From assembly GCA_943788645.1 (NCBI GenBank), contig CALSRC010000006.1, positions 18,879-82,878 of the forward strand: a stretch of 64,000 bases of DNA. The letters run 5' to 3'. How positions within the stretch are numbered: the first letter of the stretch is position 1; each line of letters begins with the position of its first letter. The stretch comes from UA16 sp002292325 (GTDB taxonomy: Bacteria; Bacteroidota; Bacteroidia; Flavobacteriales_D; Sanyastnellaceae). The position numbers and the translations under genes were made by a program. Positions 34,728 through 44,110 of the stretch are shown one piece after another. Under the pieces are notes generated by a model. The model was not told the DNA's origin. It saw only the letters and a list, made by a program, of their open reading frames with translations, and ran no database searches.

Positions 34728-35213
34728 CTATGGCTTTGGTGCAGGCTCCAGGCGGAAGCCCACATCCGAAATGCCCGGCAAAGGATCGATTCGCATGCCA
34801 TGAGCAATCGCAAGTGAATAGTCACCTGTCAGAGGAAATCCTGTCGCCCGGCGAAAGCCGATTCGGTGATCCACCATGTTACCAAAACCTGAACCTAGCC
34901 AATTGCCCCTATCATCTGCAAGTTCGCAACTCAGGGTGTCTTTTAGCATGCGGCCATTGGGAAACGTAAAATCAACAAAAAGGTAAATGTTGCTGAATGG
35001 ATACTGTTGGTCGTGCCTCAAATCAACGAAAAAATCGTAACGTTCGAGCGTATCTACCACCTGCCATTCGAAGACGGCCGCATCTTCAGACTGCCATCCT
35101 GGATTCATCTCAATGGGCTTCGATCCTGCAAAAAACGCATCTGTTCCGCACGCCAACAGCGTCATCGCACACACCGTTAGGAACAAGCCACTCGATCGTT
35201 CGGATGCCTTCAA
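34728..35213 (-). CDS. gldH: Gliding motility lipoprotein GldH
   Basis: GldH is one of the accessory lipoproteins required for gliding motility in Flavobacterium. The 161-residue protein has a lipobox (TLLAC, Cys about 22). The diagnostic core is a YDFFVDLRHDQQYPFSNIYLFVDFTFPNGRMLKDTLSCEL-like block (residues about 58-98), LADDRGNWLGSGFGN and a final ISDVGFRLE. The start must be the TTG at 35213, which overlaps the ricT stop as TTGA; this gives a normal n-region before the hydrophobic segment. The order holB-ricT-gldH is the usual one in the phylum. Presence here does not prove gliding. Confidence 0.9.
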   Translation of the reverse strand: MKASERSSGLFLTVCAMTLLACGTDAFFAGSKPIEMNPGWQSEDAAVFEWQVVDTLERYDFFVDLRHDQQYPFSNIYLFVDFTFPNGRMLKDTLSCELADDRGNWLGSGFGNMVDHRIGFRRATGFPLTGDYSLAIAHGMRIDPLPGISDVGFRLEPAPKP

Positions 35214-36502
35214 GAGCTCTTAGGCTTATCGGATTTTGGACGGCGGCGGCGGTTATTGGACTTGCCCGATGACGCAGACTTTCCCGATTGCGAGTCCTTA
35301 CCTGATGCCCCTTCTGCTCCCTTGGATTGAGCCTTGGCCGATTTCTTTCCCCCTTGGCTATGAGGCTTGCGGCGCTTATTGCGATTCGGACGGTTCTTTC
35401 GGCGGCGCTCCTCGTCAAATCGTGTCAAGCTGTCCTGACCAACAACGTTGGAATACACCTCATCCACTTCATCCGGCTTCTCCTCTAAAGCAAACTCACT
35501 TAGACTCTGCGGGTATTCTCCGCGTTCGTTCATCGCCATGAGCTCCTGCATATCTTCCAACGAAACAGGCATTGGCCCATTGTTGCCACTATCTGGAGCA
35601 ATGAGGTAAACGAGCCGCTTGAAAATATCCATTTTGAAAACAAAGGCCGTTCCTTTCTTCAGTTTGATTTTGGCATTGGGTGAAGGGAAGTCCTTGACGG
35701 CCTCTACATACTGATCTAACTCAAAATTCAAACAGCACTTCAGCTTGCCGCATTGTCCAGCAAGCTTTTGTGGATTCAATGACATTTGCTGATAACGGGC
35801 CGCCGATGTACTCACGCTTCGGAAATCTTTGAGCCAGCTTGAGCAACACAATTCTCGGCCACAAACTCCAATTCCCCCAATACGTGCAGCTTCCTGCCGT
35901 GCACCAATTTGCCGCATTTCAATCCGAACACCAAAAGCTGTTGCCAATTCACGGACCAATTCACGGAAATCAACCCGATCCTCTGCTGTGTAGTAAAAAG
36001 TGGCTTTTTTGCCATCTCCTTGGTATTCCACGTCCGCCAATTTCATCTGCAGGCCCGCATCCTTGATGATTTTTCGTCCTTCTTTGATGGTATCGGGTTC
36101 CCGCATGCTGGATTTCTGCCACAAGTCAATGTCCTCCTGTGTCGCCTTGCGTTCGATGCGTTTAATCTCGTGGTCGTCTTTGACGCCTTTGGCGTTCATT
36201 TGAGCACGAACCAATTCACCCGAAAGACTCACAACTCCAATGTCCACTCCATGGTCCGCATCCAATGCGACCACATCGCCAACATGCACTTCGAGTTTAG
36301 ATGACCGACGGTAGAATCCCTTGCGATTCGCCTTGAATCGCACCTCCACAATATCAAAAGCACGCTGTCCCGAAGGAATCGCAACGCCCTCCAGCCAATC
36401 AAAGACGGTCAAAGGCCCACAGCCTCCCACACCACAATTTCCATTGCTTTTACACCCTCTTGGGGTCCCGTCTGCTCCATTTCTGCAATTGCTACAACTC
36501 AT
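35210..36502 (-). CDS. ricT: PSP1-domain protein, RicT/YaaT type, with basic low-complexity tail
   Basis: RicT-like proteins form an iron-sulfur regulatory complex affecting RNA processing in Bacillus; in Bacteroidota the role is less known. Visible are a Cys-rich N-terminus (CSNC, CKSNGNCGVGGCG), the PSP1 core (VEVRFKANRKGFYRRSS, VGDVVALD), and the conserved GVCGRELCCSSWL (about 212-224) and QCGKLKCCLNFELDQY (about 247-262). A tail of about 85 residues is rich in Lys, Arg, Ser and Gln, probably disordered and RNA-binding. The start is ATG at 36502, just ahead of the first Cys pair. It lies 33 bases after holB and is coupled to gldH. Confidence 0.88.
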   Translation of the reverse strand: MSCSNCRNGADGTPRGCKSNGNCGVGGCGPLTVFDWLEGVAIPSGQRAFDIVEVRFKANRKGFYRRSSKLEVHVGDVVALDADHGVDIGVVSLSGELVRAQMNAKGVKDDHEIKRIERKATQEDIDLWQKSSMREPDTIKEGRKIIKDAGLQMKLADVEYQGDGKKATFYYTAEDRVDFRELVRELATAFGVRIEMRQIGARQEAARIGGIGVCGRELCCSSWLKDFRSVSTSAARYQQMSLNPQKLAGQCGKLKCCLNFELDQYVEAVKDFPSPNAKIKLKKGTAFVFKMDIFKRLVYLIAPDSGNNGPMPVSLEDMQELMAMNERGEYPQSLSEFALEEKPDEVDEVYSNVVGQDSLTRFDEERRRKNRPNRNKRRKPHSQGGKKSAKAQSKGAEGASGKDSQSGKSASSGKSNNRRRRPKSDKPKSS

Positions 36503-36535
36503 CTTCCCACGAAGATACACTCGTTCATCGGCTGT

Positions 36536-37663
36536 TCAGTCCCTCGCCCGAAGGAAAATATTCACCTGAGCGCTTAAATCCATGAATACGAGCTTTCCAT
36601 TGACATTTCCCGCTATATCCCGGTGCGCCATTTCGATTTGCTCCTGCAATTCCAGCACGTTCCCGTGGTGAATGAACGGTGCAAATTTCTCTGCGAATTT
36701 GCGCTCTGCTTCCGTTAGTCGCACCAGCGACTGAGCTCCGTAATTGCCTACAATGCATTGACGCACCATGTGGAGGCTGTACCGCAAGAATCGCTTCATT
36801 CCTTCCCGACCCGCCTTGGCAAAGTCATCGGCCAAAGCTACGGTTGTGACCGTGTCCTGCGCATAACACGAACGCATCCATTGTACGAACAACCGATGAT
36901 CCTCATCGCCTCCGTCATCGCCTCTCATGCGCATTGCTGCAGCCACATTTCCTTCAGCAACATGCAGCCATTGGGTGGCTTGGTTCACTGGAGTGCCATA
37001 CCGGCGGTGCATTCCATTCGCGGCCACATCTTCCGTCAACCTGGGTACTTGGATCATCTGCACCCGCGAGCGGATGGTCGCCAATAACTGATTTGCTCTT
37101 TCACTCACGAAAAGCATGACCGTTTGATCTGTTGGCTCTTCGATCAACTTCAACATCTTGTTGGCCGTATCCACTCGCATCGTCTCAGGCAACCACAAAA
37201 TCAAAATTTTCCACCCGCCTAAAAACGATTTCAATCCAAGCTTTCGATTGATCTCTAATGCTTCCTGGACACTGATAAACAGCTGTTTACGATCAGCACC
37301 GATGGCATTCAGCCATTCTTCCTGACCAAAGTAGGCGTCTTGTAACATTCGCTCCCGCCAAGCGCCCTGAAAAGGGTGAGATGTGGCTTGTTCGGAACCG
37401 TCCTTTTTAAAAAATGGAAAGGACCAATGAACGTCGGGATGTTGAAGTGAGTCGTATTGCTTACACGATGAACATGAGCCACACGCATCTTCTTCACCCC
37501 GCCCCGTGCAATGCAAATAGCGAGCGTAAGCGAGCGCCAGAGCCAATGCACCACTTCCCTCCGGTCCATTGAATAGTTGTGCATGAGCCACACGACCGGA
37601 AGTTACACCTGCCCGAAGCTTGGCCGCAATCCCTTCATGTCCAATAACCTCTTGAAAGCGCAT
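36536..37663 (-). CDS. holB: DNA polymerase III delta-prime subunit
   Basis: This clamp-loader component opens with FQEVIGHEGIAAKLRAGV and AHAQLFNGPEGSGAL. The Walker A position lacks the Lys (GPEGSGAL, 33-40), as expected for a delta-prime subunit that does not bind ATP. A zinc module is formed by Cys52, Cys61, Cys64 and Cys67. Later blocks are ILILWLPETMRVDTANKMLKLIEEPTDQTVMLF-like sequence and TIRSRVQMIQVPRL. The 375 residues fit the family. It heads the holB-ricT-gldH run; the TonB receptor gene upstream ends 15 bases before the ATG. Confidence 0.92.
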   Translation of the reverse strand: MRFQEVIGHEGIAAKLRAGVTSGRVAHAQLFNGPEGSGALALALAYARYLHCTGRGEEDACGSCSSCKQYDSLQHPDVHWSFPFFKKDGSEQATSHPFQGAWRERMLQDAYFGQEEWLNAIGADRKQLFISVQEALEINRKLGLKSFLGGWKILILWLPETMRVDTANKMLKLIEEPTDQTVMLFVSERANQLLATIRSRVQMIQVPRLTEDVAANGMHRRYGTPVNQATQWLHVAEGNVAAAMRMRGDDGGDEDHRLFVQWMRSCYAQDTVTTVALADDFAKAGREGMKRFLRYSLHMVRQCIVGNYGAQSLVRLTEAERKFAEKFAPFIHHGNVLELQEQIEMAHRDIAGNVNGKLVFMDLSAQVNIFLRARD

Positions 37664-37678
37664 GGGACGAATTTACAT

Positions 37679-40222
37679 CTAAAAAGCGGCGTGAATAGAA
37701 GTGTAAACTCCACGACCGGGCGCGCTGATTCCACTCGCAAAAACGCGGTAGTGCATATCAAAAAGATTTCGCACGCCCAAGCGGCATTCGAGGGATTCAT
37801 GGACCTTCGCACTGAATTCTGCATTGAGCGTCCACCAATTCGGTGCTCCTTCTGGGAGCATTAAATCCAAGTTATCCGTGGCAAAAGGACCAAATTTCGA
37901 TGCAGATTTCGACCCACTGAATAAACTGTAGGCTTCCAATGTCCACCAGCGACCTTGCCAATCCATTGCAATTCGGCCAAATATGGGCGGAATATGCGCC
38001 ATGGGCAGTCGATCCTCTGTCGCCGTTTCCGGATGCGGCATGAATTGGTCGCCTACGGTCCAATTAATCGCAGCTTGTGCATTCCATTTCGATGTCAGTT
38101 TTGCTTTAATTTCTGCTCTCAGCCCAGCAATCAGAGCACGACTGGCATTTACATGGGTTTGGACGCGTGCACTATCGCCATCAATGAGGAACCAGTCAGC
38201 GTCTTGGAGTTGGGCGTTTTGGGGTACAATCGCGTCATTGAGTCGCGAACCAAAACCGCTCAAAGTCGCCGTGAGAATTTGGCGGTTTTGAAAATCCCAA
38301 TGAATCGCTTGTTCCATGCTGAACAGGTATTCAGGCCGCAGGGAATCATTCGGAATCAGCACGTACCCACCTTTCTCCCGCACCTTGCCCATGTCGTCCA
38401 CGTTTGGGTGTCGGAACCCCGTAGAAAAAGAAGTCGATGCAGACCAAATGCGCGAAGGACTGTACCAACGATCGGAAATCCCTCCTGTCAATGCGCTGTT
38501 CCGCATGTTCACCGAACGAAATGGCAGGGTGTAATTCACCCCTTGTTCGAAAGAAGCGCCCAAAGAGGATTGGCTCCAGCGCATCCCACCGGTGAATCGA
38601 TGGTTCATCCAATTGAGTCGAGCATTGGCAAAAACTGCTGCCGTCCCCATTTCACTTCCAGCATTGGGATAGCGCGTGTCTGCTAGTTGGACCTCATTCG
38701 ACTCGATGTGTTGAGTCAGAGCCAATGACCGAACAAGGTCATCGGATAGGTTGATCCCACCCGTTATTTGAAGCCCGTTATAAAAGCTTTTTGACAAGGT
38801 GGAGTATGCGTTCCAAATGCGTACGTTTTCAGTTTGAGTCTCCCTCCATGGCTCATTGAGTCGACGCTTAATACGGGATTCTTCAATCGATTGATAGGAG
38901 AGCATGGTCGTCCACATGATGTCCCACCGCGTCAGCAGTTCATACCGTGCAGATGCCATGGCTCGCTGCTGGGGACCGTAATTCCATTCAGCCCATTTGA
39001 GCTGACCTCCGGAAAAATCAGCCGAAACATCATACCGTGGGATGTCGCTGCTTCGACTCCATTGCAGATTCAAATCCAGAACCCCTGGACCCATTTGAAA
39101 CCTGAATTTTTGAAGCCAATCCTGTTGGCTATATCCAGACCCCACCTGCACTTCGGGATCTCCATTGATCTTCACTTCATCCACCCCATCCCGGCGCAGC
39201 ACATAAAGAGAATCTAAGCCCCACGTTGCACTGCCATGCCTTCGCCAAGAACCCATGCGCAAATCGCCGTACGTCGAATATGAAAAAGACGTTAGGCTAG
39301 CCATTCGGTGGCCGGACCATTCGACATCCCCGTGAAGAGAATAACTTTGATTTGGGGAACGAAAGGCTGACGAGATCCTAGCCGTCACACCCTGTCCTCT
39401 TAAACGTGGTGATCGGGTGTGGTAATGAATGACTCCGCCCATGGCATCACTCCCGAACAGAATGCTATTGGGACCGAGCAACACATCCGTGCGTTCGAGA
39501 ATGTTGGGGTCCACCGTGATGGCATTTTGCAGATGTCCGCTCCGATAAATCGCATTGTTCATTCGCACACCGTCAACGACCAACAACACCCTATTTGCTT
39601 CAAAACCCCGTAAAATCGGCGACCCCCCTCCTTGTTGGCTTTGCTGCACCATAACCGATCCGGTGGCCCAAAGCAACTCAGCAGATGTTTGAGGGACCTC
39701 CAATTTGGCAACAGGCGTTGGCAAGCGATTGATGGACATGGACATATTGGCGCGCGCGACGGACTCCATGGATGTCACACTTTGGCTCACCACTTCCACC
39801 TGTTCCAAGCTCACCATGTCCTCGACCATTCGGACACGCTCCGTCAATGGCTGCCCTGGGTAGATGACCATGTCCATGTATCCAACCGATCGCATCAATA
39901 GCGTATCCGAGGCCGGATTCCTTGAGATCAATGCATTCCCCGAAGCATCGGTCATGACTTGCTGGCCAGAATTCTTATTGAGAATGATGGCAAATGGCAC
40001 CGGCTGACCACCGTTGGAGGAAACAGCCTGAATTTTCTTCGATTGAATCGCGGGTTGCGTCGCTGTGACAGCATTCAATGCTCGATTCGGGACGTCCTGA
40101 GATGCTTTCCGAACTGCACTCTGAGGAGTCTCCTGGCCAGAAACGGCTGGGGTGCAGACCACAAGCATGAGAAAGAATCCCCATCTGCGCACATTGGAGG
40201 ATCTCAAACGATTCTGCATCAT
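37679..40222 (-). CDS. TonB-dependent outer-membrane receptor (HmuR/colicin-receptor-like)
   Basis: The product is about 847 residues from the ATG at 40222. It has a signal peptide (FFLMLVVCTPAVSGQ), a short CarboxypepD_reg-like region (PVPFAIILNKNSGQQVMTDASG), a plug (about 155-280: QTSAELLWATGSVMVQQSQQGGGSPILRGFEANRVLLVVDGVRMNNA and FGSDAMGGVIHYHT) and a beta-barrel ending in IHAAF. The barrel segment HPNVDDMGKV...NDSLRPEYLFSMEQAIHW resembles haem- and iron-type receptors, so an iron complex is a reasonable but unproven ligand. An upstream extension to 40432 would overlap recO and is rejected. Confidence 0.9.
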   Translation of the reverse strand: MMQNRLRSSNVRRWGFFLMLVVCTPAVSGQETPQSAVRKASQDVPNRALNAVTATQPAIQSKKIQAVSSNGGQPVPFAIILNKNSGQQVMTDASGNALISRNPASDTLLMRSVGYMDMVIYPGQPLTERVRMVEDMVSLEQVEVVSQSVTSMESVARANMSMSINRLPTPVAKLEVPQTSAELLWATGSVMVQQSQQGGGSPILRGFEANRVLLVVDGVRMNNAIYRSGHLQNAITVDPNILERTDVLLGPNSILFGSDAMGGVIHYHTRSPRLRGQGVTARISSAFRSPNQSYSLHGDVEWSGHRMASLTSFSYSTYGDLRMGSWRRHGSATWGLDSLYVLRRDGVDEVKINGDPEVQVGSGYSQQDWLQKFRFQMGPGVLDLNLQWSRSSDIPRYDVSADFSGGQLKWAEWNYGPQQRAMASARYELLTRWDIMWTTMLSYQSIEESRIKRRLNEPWRETQTENVRIWNAYSTLSKSFYNGLQITGGINLSDDLVRSLALTQHIESNEVQLADTRYPNAGSEMGTAAVFANARLNWMNHRFTGGMRWSQSSLGASFEQGVNYTLPFRSVNMRNSALTGGISDRWYSPSRIWSASTSFSTGFRHPNVDDMGKVREKGGYVLIPNDSLRPEYLFSMEQAIHWDFQNRQILTATLSGFGSRLNDAIVPQNAQLQDADWFLIDGDSARVQTHVNASRALIAGLRAEIKAKLTSKWNAQAAINWTVGDQFMPHPETATEDRLPMAHIPPIFGRIAMDWQGRWWTLEAYSLFSGSKSASKFGPFATDNLDLMLPEGAPNWWTLNAEFSAKVHESLECRLGVRNLFDMHYRVFASGISAPGRGVYTSIHAAF

Positions 40223-40268
40223 GGTGCCGCTGTGTGCAAATACTGCGCCAAAATCTCGTGTCTGGAGC

Positions 40269-40994
40269 TTAAGCAAAAACGGCTTCCAGCACATCATAGC
40301 TCTTAATTTCGCGCAATCCACCCATTTGATGATGCAAATAACGCAACTGCGCCTGGATAAGCCGCTTTCGTTCATGACCTTGGCATTCGAAAGCACTGCG
40401 GTTCCCCTCGCACAAGGAGACGAACCAATCACCTAAAGGAGCAGGCAGGTGGTCTTCTGCAACGCCCATTTCTGTCTTCCATTCGCCCGATTGTAAATCC
40501 AATACGATGTGGCTGGGATTCACACTGCGCTCCGGTGCCACGCCCAGCGCTTGAATCAATTGCCCAACATATTCCGCGTGGATCCAGGCCACATTTGATT
40601 CCGTTTCAATTCGTATCAATGTTCCCCAGAATAGAGCAAAAATCTCGGGATGCGCTGATTCCTCGGGGAACAACTTAGCCATGAGCTCACATAGAAAAAA
40701 CACCACAGCATTTTTGCGCGCGTCCCGAAACATGGACTCTGGAATGAATTTTCGACGCGCCTCTTTGAACCGGATCAGCCCCTCCGATCCCTTGCGCGTC
40801 AAGCCCCGCAACTCCAGCAATGCACCCGGATGCCATTTCCCGACCTGTCGTTTTTTTCCACTCCCCTCTGATACCCACAGCGCAACCGTACCAAGCGATT
40901 GGCTCAGAATTCGCACAACACGCCTTCCGTCATTGTAAGGAAGAACGGATAAAACGATGCAAGGATCGGTATCGATGGAAAGGGATCCAGCCAT
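40269..40994 (-). CDS. recO: DNA repair protein RecO
   Basis: RecO anneals single strands and loads RecA with RecFR during gap repair. The 241-residue protein starts with the OB-fold region (DPCIVLSVLPYNDGRRVVRILSQSLGTVALWVSEG, about 7-43), then has the helical domain with LCELMAKLFPEE and FALFWGTLIRIE. A Bacteroidota-type tail follows (FECQGHERKRLIQAQLRYLHHQM...IKSYDVL). The start is ATG at 40994; a longer frame to 41102 would overlap the divergent ispG. A zinc finger is not seen, as in many members of this phylum. Confidence 0.88.
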   Translation of the reverse strand: MAGSLSIDTDPCIVLSVLPYNDGRRVVRILSQSLGTVALWVSEGSGKKRQVGKWHPGALLELRGLTRKGSEGLIRFKEARRKFIPESMFRDARKNAVVFFLCELMAKLFPEESAHPEIFALFWGTLIRIETESNVAWIHAEYVGQLIQALGVAPERSVNPSHIVLDLQSGEWKTEMGVAEDHLPAPLGDWFVSLCEGNRSAFECQGHERKRLIQAQLRYLHHQMGGLREIKSYDVLEAVFA

Positions 40995-41068
40995 GGCTTG
41001 AAGACTCAGCTCTGCGAATTTACGTTTGAACGGCACAGCATCGCCAACAAATCCCCCCTGAAACGACT

Positions 41069-41076
41069 TAACTTTG
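41069..41076 (+). promoter_or_regulatory. -7 box (TAACTTTG) of ispG
   Basis: TAACTTTG is a perfect TAnnTTTG match ending ten bases before the ispG ATG at 41087, predicting a leader of only a few bases. No TTG is found at the usual -33 distance. The following GCAGCG is also found after the leuS box. Confidence 0.5.
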
Positions 41077-41086
41077 CAGCGCCACA

Positions 41087-43036
41087 ATGAACATGGAATC
41101 AAACAACGCTTCAGAACAGCACCCGCCTCTCGACAGGGTGGATTGGTACAACTACCACCGAAGAATTTCGCGAAAAATAAAGGTGGGAGACTTAACCCTT
41201 GGAGGAGATGCTCCCATTCGAATCCAATCCATGACCACCGCGGATACGTTAGACGTATCCAAAACGGTCGATGAAAGTGTTCGGATGATTGAAGCCGGAA
41301 GTGAATTGGTACGCATCACGGCCCCTTCGCGCAAGGAAGCGGAAGCTTTGCACTCCATCTCAGAGGAGCTGAAATCAAAAGGGCATCATGCTCCCCTTGT
41401 AGCCGACATCCATTTTACGCCCAATGCGGCTGAAATTGCCGCAGACTACGTCGAAAAAATCCGGGTAAATCCTGGAAACTATGCCGACAAGAAGAAGTTT
41501 GAAGAAATCGAATACACGGACGAATCGTACGCTGAAGAGCTCGAACGCATCCGTTCGCGTTTTACCCCTTTGGTGCTCAAATGCAAAGCCTTGGGTCGTG
41601 CGATGCGCATTGGAACAAATCACGGTTCGCTCTCTGACCGGATCATGAGTCGCTACGGCGATACGCCAAAGGGAATGGTGGAAAGTGCGATGGAATTCCT
41701 GCGAATCTGTCGGGAGCATGATTACCACGACCTAGTGATCAGCATGAAAGCTTCCAACCCGCAAATCATGGTCCAAGCTTACCGTTTATTGGTTGCTCAC
41801 ATGGATGCGGAAGGAATGGATTACCCATTGCATCTTGGTGTAACAGAAGCTGGAGATGGAGAAGACGGTAGAATTAAAAGCGCCATTGGCATTGGAAGCC
41901 TATTGGAAGATGGGCTGGGCGATACGGTTCGCGTTTCTTTGACTGAGGCTCCAGAGGCTGAGCTTCCCGTAGCCCGGAGGCTGGTGGATCGTTATGCAAA
42001 CCGACCGCCAGAAAACTCCTCCGATCAAGAACCGCTGACATTTGATCCCTATTCGTACCAGAGGCGAATGTCAAATCAAGTATTGAACATAGGTGACCGT
42101 TGTGTTCCGGTCGTCGTCAATGATTTGAGCGCTTCCGAGGTAACCGAAGCCAAGCTTTTTGGCTGCGGATATCGATATTCCGTGCCATTGGATAAATGGC
42201 ATTTAGATGATTTTGCTTGTGACATGGTGTATGTCGGCGAACAACCTGTTTCTTTCGAATTGCCCGGAACCCTGGGAGTTTTGCAAGAAGCACATGCCTG
42301 GCAAAACAGGGAGCGGCATTACCCGATCTGGACTTTGAACGAATGGGAAAGCAACCATCCTTCAGCGGTTCATTTCGTAAGAGCACAAAGGACGGACCTC
42401 ACCCTGGAGAAGCTGCTGGAACTGAAGGAACAAGCGAGCCGTGTCGTCGTCGTTCTGGAATCCCATAGTCAGCATGCAATGGCGGATCTTCGGGCGGCGT
42501 GCATGGTCCTCGACCGAGCTCAATGCCGAGTCCCCGTTATCTTACGTGGATCCTATGATGGATTGGATTCCGAGCGGTTTCAGTTGCATGCCTCGACCGA
42601 TTGTGGTGCCCCTTTCGTTGATGGATTTGGAGACGGAGTATGGCTCGATGGCAAAGGAGTTCCACTCCAATTGCGCAACTCAACGGCATTCGGCATTCTT
42701 CAAGCCACGCGCACCCGTACATCCAAGACGGAATACATCAGCTGCCCGAGCTGTGGAAGGACCCTTTTTGATTTACAGGATACGACAGCTAAAATCCGGA
42801 AGGTGACCTCTCATCTAAAAGGCATCAAGATTGGCATCATGGGCTGCATTGTCAACGGACCGGGAGAGATGGCGGATGCCGATTACGGATACGTCGGTAC
42901 AGGACCCGGTAAAATTACTTTGTACAAAGAAAAAGAAGTGGTTGAACGCAACGTTCCAGAAGCCAAGGCTGTCGATGCGTTAATTGAACTCATCCGGACA
43001 CACGGTGATTGGGTAGAGCCTCGGGTTCAAGATTAA
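41087..43036 (+). CDS. ispG: 4-hydroxy-3-methylbut-2-enyl diphosphate synthase, long form
   Basis: IspG is the [4Fe-4S] enzyme that converts MEcPP to HMBPP in the MEP pathway. At 649 residues it is the long form typical of Bacteroidota, Chlorobi and plants. There is a TIM-barrel domain (about 20-300, with IRIQSMTTADT, PLVADIHFTPNAAEIA, KIRVNPGNYAD, GTNHGSLSDRIMSRYGDTP, LHLGVTEAGDGEDGRIKSA), an inserted domain of about 240 residues, and the C-terminal cluster domain. The cluster ligands are C552 and C555 (SCPSCGRTLFDL) and the Cys of IMGCIVNGPGEMADADYG near 586. Dxs, the first enzyme of the same pathway, lies at 25 kb. Confidence 0.96.
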   Translation: MNMESNNASEQHPPLDRVDWYNYHRRISRKIKVGDLTLGGDAPIRIQSMTTADTLDVSKTVDESVRMIEAGSELVRITAPSRKEAEALHSISEELKSKGHHAPLVADIHFTPNAAEIAADYVEKIRVNPGNYADKKKFEEIEYTDESYAEELERIRSRFTPLVLKCKALGRAMRIGTNHGSLSDRIMSRYGDTPKGMVESAMEFLRICREHDYHDLVISMKASNPQIMVQAYRLLVAHMDAEGMDYPLHLGVTEAGDGEDGRIKSAIGIGSLLEDGLGDTVRVSLTEAPEAELPVARRLVDRYANRPPENSSDQEPLTFDPYSYQRRMSNQVLNIGDRCVPVVVNDLSASEVTEAKLFGCGYRYSVPLDKWHLDDFACDMVYVGEQPVSFELPGTLGVLQEAHAWQNRERHYPIWTLNEWESNHPSAVHFVRAQRTDLTLEKLLELKEQASRVVVVLESHSQHAMADLRAACMVLDRAQCRVPVILRGSYDGLDSERFQLHASTDCGAPFVDGFGDGVWLDGKGVPLQLRNSTAFGILQATRTRTSKTEYISCPSCGRTLFDLQDTTAKIRKVTSHLKGIKIGIMGCIVNGPGEMADADYGYVGTGPGKITLYKEKEVVERNVPEAKAVDALIELIRTHGDWVEPRVQD

Positions 43037-43067
43037 AGCAACAACCATGCTTTCAGGGTGGACCCCC

Positions 43068-43721
43068 TCAAGAGGGTTCCGGTGAGGAGGGGTTCTCCTC
43101 CGACCCCGCTGAATCTTCCGCAAAAAACGTGCGCTGCCCAATCAATATGGCGATGACACCGCAAGAAATCGCAGCGTCCGCCACGTTCCAAATGGGCGGG
43201 AAGACCTCTCGGCTTGCCAAGGACTCGATGGGAAATCCCGAAGGCCAGCGAACCGTGAAATGAAACATGTCTACAACATAGCCCATAAAAAAAGGTGCAT
43301 AGCCCTCCCCGGCCCATTCAGCCAACATCCCCCAGTGGCTGGCGGTGAATAGCTGACCATACAAAGCACTGTCTATGATATTGCCAATCGCACCCGCCCA
43401 AATAAACGCAAGACACGTCAAAAATCCTTTGTGAGCCCGAGCCGCCACCAACCGCTTCATGTAGAACCCTATTCCCACCGCCGCGACCAATCGAAAGGAT
43501 GTTAATACCAATTTCCCCGCGGCGCCTGGCAAGGCCCAGCCAAACGCCATCCCTTCATTTTCAATGAATTGAAGTTCAATCAAACCGGGAATAAGGGACA
43601 TGCTTTCTCCCAACGAAAAATTGAGTTTCACCCAAATTTTAATGCACTGATCCGCCAGCAAGACCGGCATAAGTACCGTCCATACCCATCCTTTCAATGA
43701 TTTCGTCGGATTCAAAAGCAA
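43068..43721 (-). CDS. lspA: Lipoprotein signal peptidase (signal peptidase II)
   Basis: LspA cleaves prolipoprotein signal peptides in the inner membrane; this window alone encodes several substrates (GldH, the rhodanese and others). The 217-residue protein has four hydrophobic segments and the two catalytic Asp motifs: AGAIGNIIDSALYG (Asp117) and PPIWNVADAAIS (Asp182). The long segment between them is typical of the phylum. The C-terminal tail after GQRTFF is acidic and Ser-rich. It is last in the ileS-dksA-lspA run, starting six bases after dksA, and converges with ispG. Confidence 0.93.
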   Translation of the reverse strand: MLLNPTKSLKGWVWTVLMPVLLADQCIKIWVKLNFSLGESMSLIPGLIELQFIENEGMAFGWALPGAAGKLVLTSFRLVAAVGIGFYMKRLVAARAHKGFLTCLAFIWAGAIGNIIDSALYGQLFTASHWGMLAEWAGEGYAPFFMGYVVDMFHFTVRWPSGFPIESLASREVFPPIWNVADAAISCGVIAILIGQRTFFAEDSAGSEENPSSPEPS

Positions 43722-43727
43722 TCAGCC

Positions 43728-44099
43728 TTATTGCATGTTTTTTGCCTCGATGGACATGGTCGCATGAGGGACCAATCGCAACCTTTCTTTGGGAATGAGT
43801 TTACCCGTGACGCGGCAGATTCCGTAGGTCTTATTCTTGATTCTCAACAAAGCATTTTCCAAGTTGCGGATGAACTTTTCTTGCCTCGCTGCTAACTGGG
43901 CAGTTTCTTCCCGACTCATCGTTTCTGAGCCGTCTTCCATCATTTTAAAAGTGGGAGCTGTGTCGTCCGTCGAATTGTCGTCTTGATGTGATAGGGCCCG
44001 CTGTAGCTCGTTCAAATTCTCACGTGCAATCGTAAGCTTATCTTCTATGAGGGTCTTGAACTCACTGAGGTCCTTATCTGTAAATCGCGTTTCTGCCAT
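43728..44099 (-). CDS. DksA/TraR-family zinc-finger-like regulator
   Basis: The 123-residue protein has a long N-terminal coiled-coil (KDLSEFKTLIEDKLTIARENLNELQ) ending with an acidic tip (DDNSTDDTAP), and a C-terminal finger region YGICRVTGKLIPKERLRLVPHAT. Only one Cys of the zinc site remains, which is the common Bacteroidota form; the fold is probably kept without zinc. DksA-like proteins bind in the RNA polymerase secondary channel and tune transcription with ppGpp. It lies between ileS (11 bases upstream) and lspA, the usual order in the phylum. Confidence 0.88.
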   Translation of the reverse strand: MAETRFTDKDLSEFKTLIEDKLTIARENLNELQRALSHQDDNSTDDTAPTFKMMEDGSETMSREETAQLAARQEKFIRNLENALLRIKNKTYGICRVTGKLIPKERLRLVPHATMSIEAKNMQ

Positions 44100-44110
44100 C
44101 GCAGTTTAGA

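Noticed and set aside
36502..36521. GTG start six codons upstream for ricT
   Set aside because: The ATG at 36502 stands directly before the conserved Cys-rich N-terminus (MSCSNC); the extension adds only MYLRGK.
37550..37570. Missing Lys in the HolB Walker A motif
   Set aside because: Delta-prime subunits commonly do not bind ATP, so GPEGSGAL is normal for the family and not a sign of decay.
43060..43080. GGACCCCCTCAAGAGGGTTCC hairpin between ispG and lspA
   Set aside because: The stem is imperfect, no T-run follows on either strand, and it lies over the coding end of lspA; not a convincing terminator.
43750..43830. Loss of three of the four zinc cysteines in the DksA/TraR protein
   Set aside because: This one-Cys finger is the common form in Bacteroidota and not a local oddity.
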